Positions 63,480 to 64,000 of a stretch of 64,000 bases of DNA are shown piece by piece. Positions within the stretch are counted from its first letter, which is position 1; each line of letters begins with the position of its first letter. The DNA is from Mycteria americana (Eukaryota; Chordata; Aves; Ciconiiformes; Ciconiidae), in NCBI RefSeq assembly GCF_035582795.1, contig NC_134369.1:56668001-56732000 (forward strand), in the 5' to 3' direction. Both the position numbers and the translations under genes were made by a program. Below the pieces are notes generated by a model that saw only the letters and a list, made by a program, of their open reading frames with translations, did no database searches and was not told where the DNA came from.

Positions 63480-64000
63480 GTAAGAGGTATTTTAAGGGTA
63501 GGTACAAGCTAATCATAACTGTACAACCCTATGCTTACTGATATTTCTGCATACTGTATTACTTGAAATGCTGCATTCTATTCTAAAGGAATTTTTTAGA
63601 ATTTTAAAGTAGCTTGTACTTAATACTGCTTAATGTCCTTAAAGTACTATGAAAAATTGACTAATCCTCTATCTGAAATAGTATGCAACTCTTTATGTGT
63701 GAGGAAACAGAGTCAATTGAACAGATTTTCAAATCTCGAAGCATCCACAACTGGGGCCAAGTTTTTTAAAAGTATTTGTGTCCCACACCGGTGTCCAAAA
63801 AAAGGGGCTAGTTCTTCCGGTAACCTGGGTCTGATTTGAAAGCTTTTAAAGCTTCTGAAAATCTGTTCTATGAAAAGAAGGCTGTAAAGGATACCAGAAA
63901 AGGACATAAAATATTTTTTAATGATCCAGTCATTGGTCCCATCATTGTCCTTTGGCCAGTGAGAGAGCCTGATATTCTATTATCTGCCAGAATGCAGACA
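63480..64000 (+). other. UNC79: UNC79 intron 10 (partial)
   Basis: No further coding exon with acceptor and donor in the right phase was recognised up to the window end. Short ORFs at 63633-63907 have no family resemblance. Confidence 0.7.

Larger units (their letters stand above)
38179..64000 (+). other. UNC79: UNC79 gene, 5' part (runs off the right edge)
   Basis: UNC79 encodes a very large (roughly 2,600-residue) cytoplasmic protein of the NALCN sodium-leak channel complex, acting with UNC80 and FAM155A. The complex sets resting excitability of neurons. UNC79 is built mainly of helical HEAT/armadillo-like repeats. Ten coding exons here join without any frame error into 364 codons plus one base, matching my memory of the vertebrate protein N-terminus. 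All introns have GT-AG ends. Introns 1-9 measure about 5.6, 5.7, 3.4, 3.0, 1.3, 0.6, 1.5, 1.9 and 1.2 kb. Intron 10 begins at 63480 and no eleventh exon was identified before the window ends. Confidence 0.95.

Overview
This is vertebrate genomic DNA, almost certainly from a bird. It has split genes with canonical GT-AG introns, CpG-island promoters, CR1 LINE fragments carrying the avian ATTCTATG-type 3' end, old MIR-like SINE relics, and three solo LTRs of one endogenous retrovirus family of a kind common in birds. Neoaves is plausible from the LTR family, but the species cannot be fixed from the window. Most of the DNA is non-coding.

Layout. (1) 1-5951: AT-rich DNA with no recognisable exon, read as intron 1 of a minus-strand gene leaving the window on the left. 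By remembered synteny this gene is BTBD7. (2) About 5230-6560: a strong CpG island with YY1, NRF1, E-box and GC-box motifs. A minus-strand non-coding exon 1 with a good splice donor fits here, and a plus-strand YY1 motif hints at divergent transcription. (3) 6.6-37.7 kb: a gene-poor stretch with a decayed antisense CR1, three solo LTRs (17.0, 27.9 and 33.2 kb), a nested CR1 copy at 32.7-35.4 kb, an ATTCT pentanucleotide array at 30.7 kb and a good CTCF-like motif at 21.1 kb. (4) About 37.7-38.7 kb: a second CpG island holding the first coding exon of UNC79. (5) 38179 to the right edge: the 5' part of UNC79 on the plus strand. Ten coding exons were resolved to the base with consistent phases. 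They encode the first 364 codons, plus one base, of this very large NALCN-channel accessory protein, and the gene continues beyond the window.

UNC79 is a large cytoplasmic subunit of the neuronal NALCN sodium-leak channel complex. No complete gene lies in the window. The LTRs contain only long-terminal-repeat sequence, with no viral protein genes.

The most unusual object is a 55-bp perfect hairpin in UNC79 intron 8 (61679-61733). It has two inverted copies of the U3 tip of the same LTR family, joined by a 7-nt centre and flanked by an exact 5-bp duplication (AGTTA). It looks like an integrated palindromic mini-LTR with two U3 ends.
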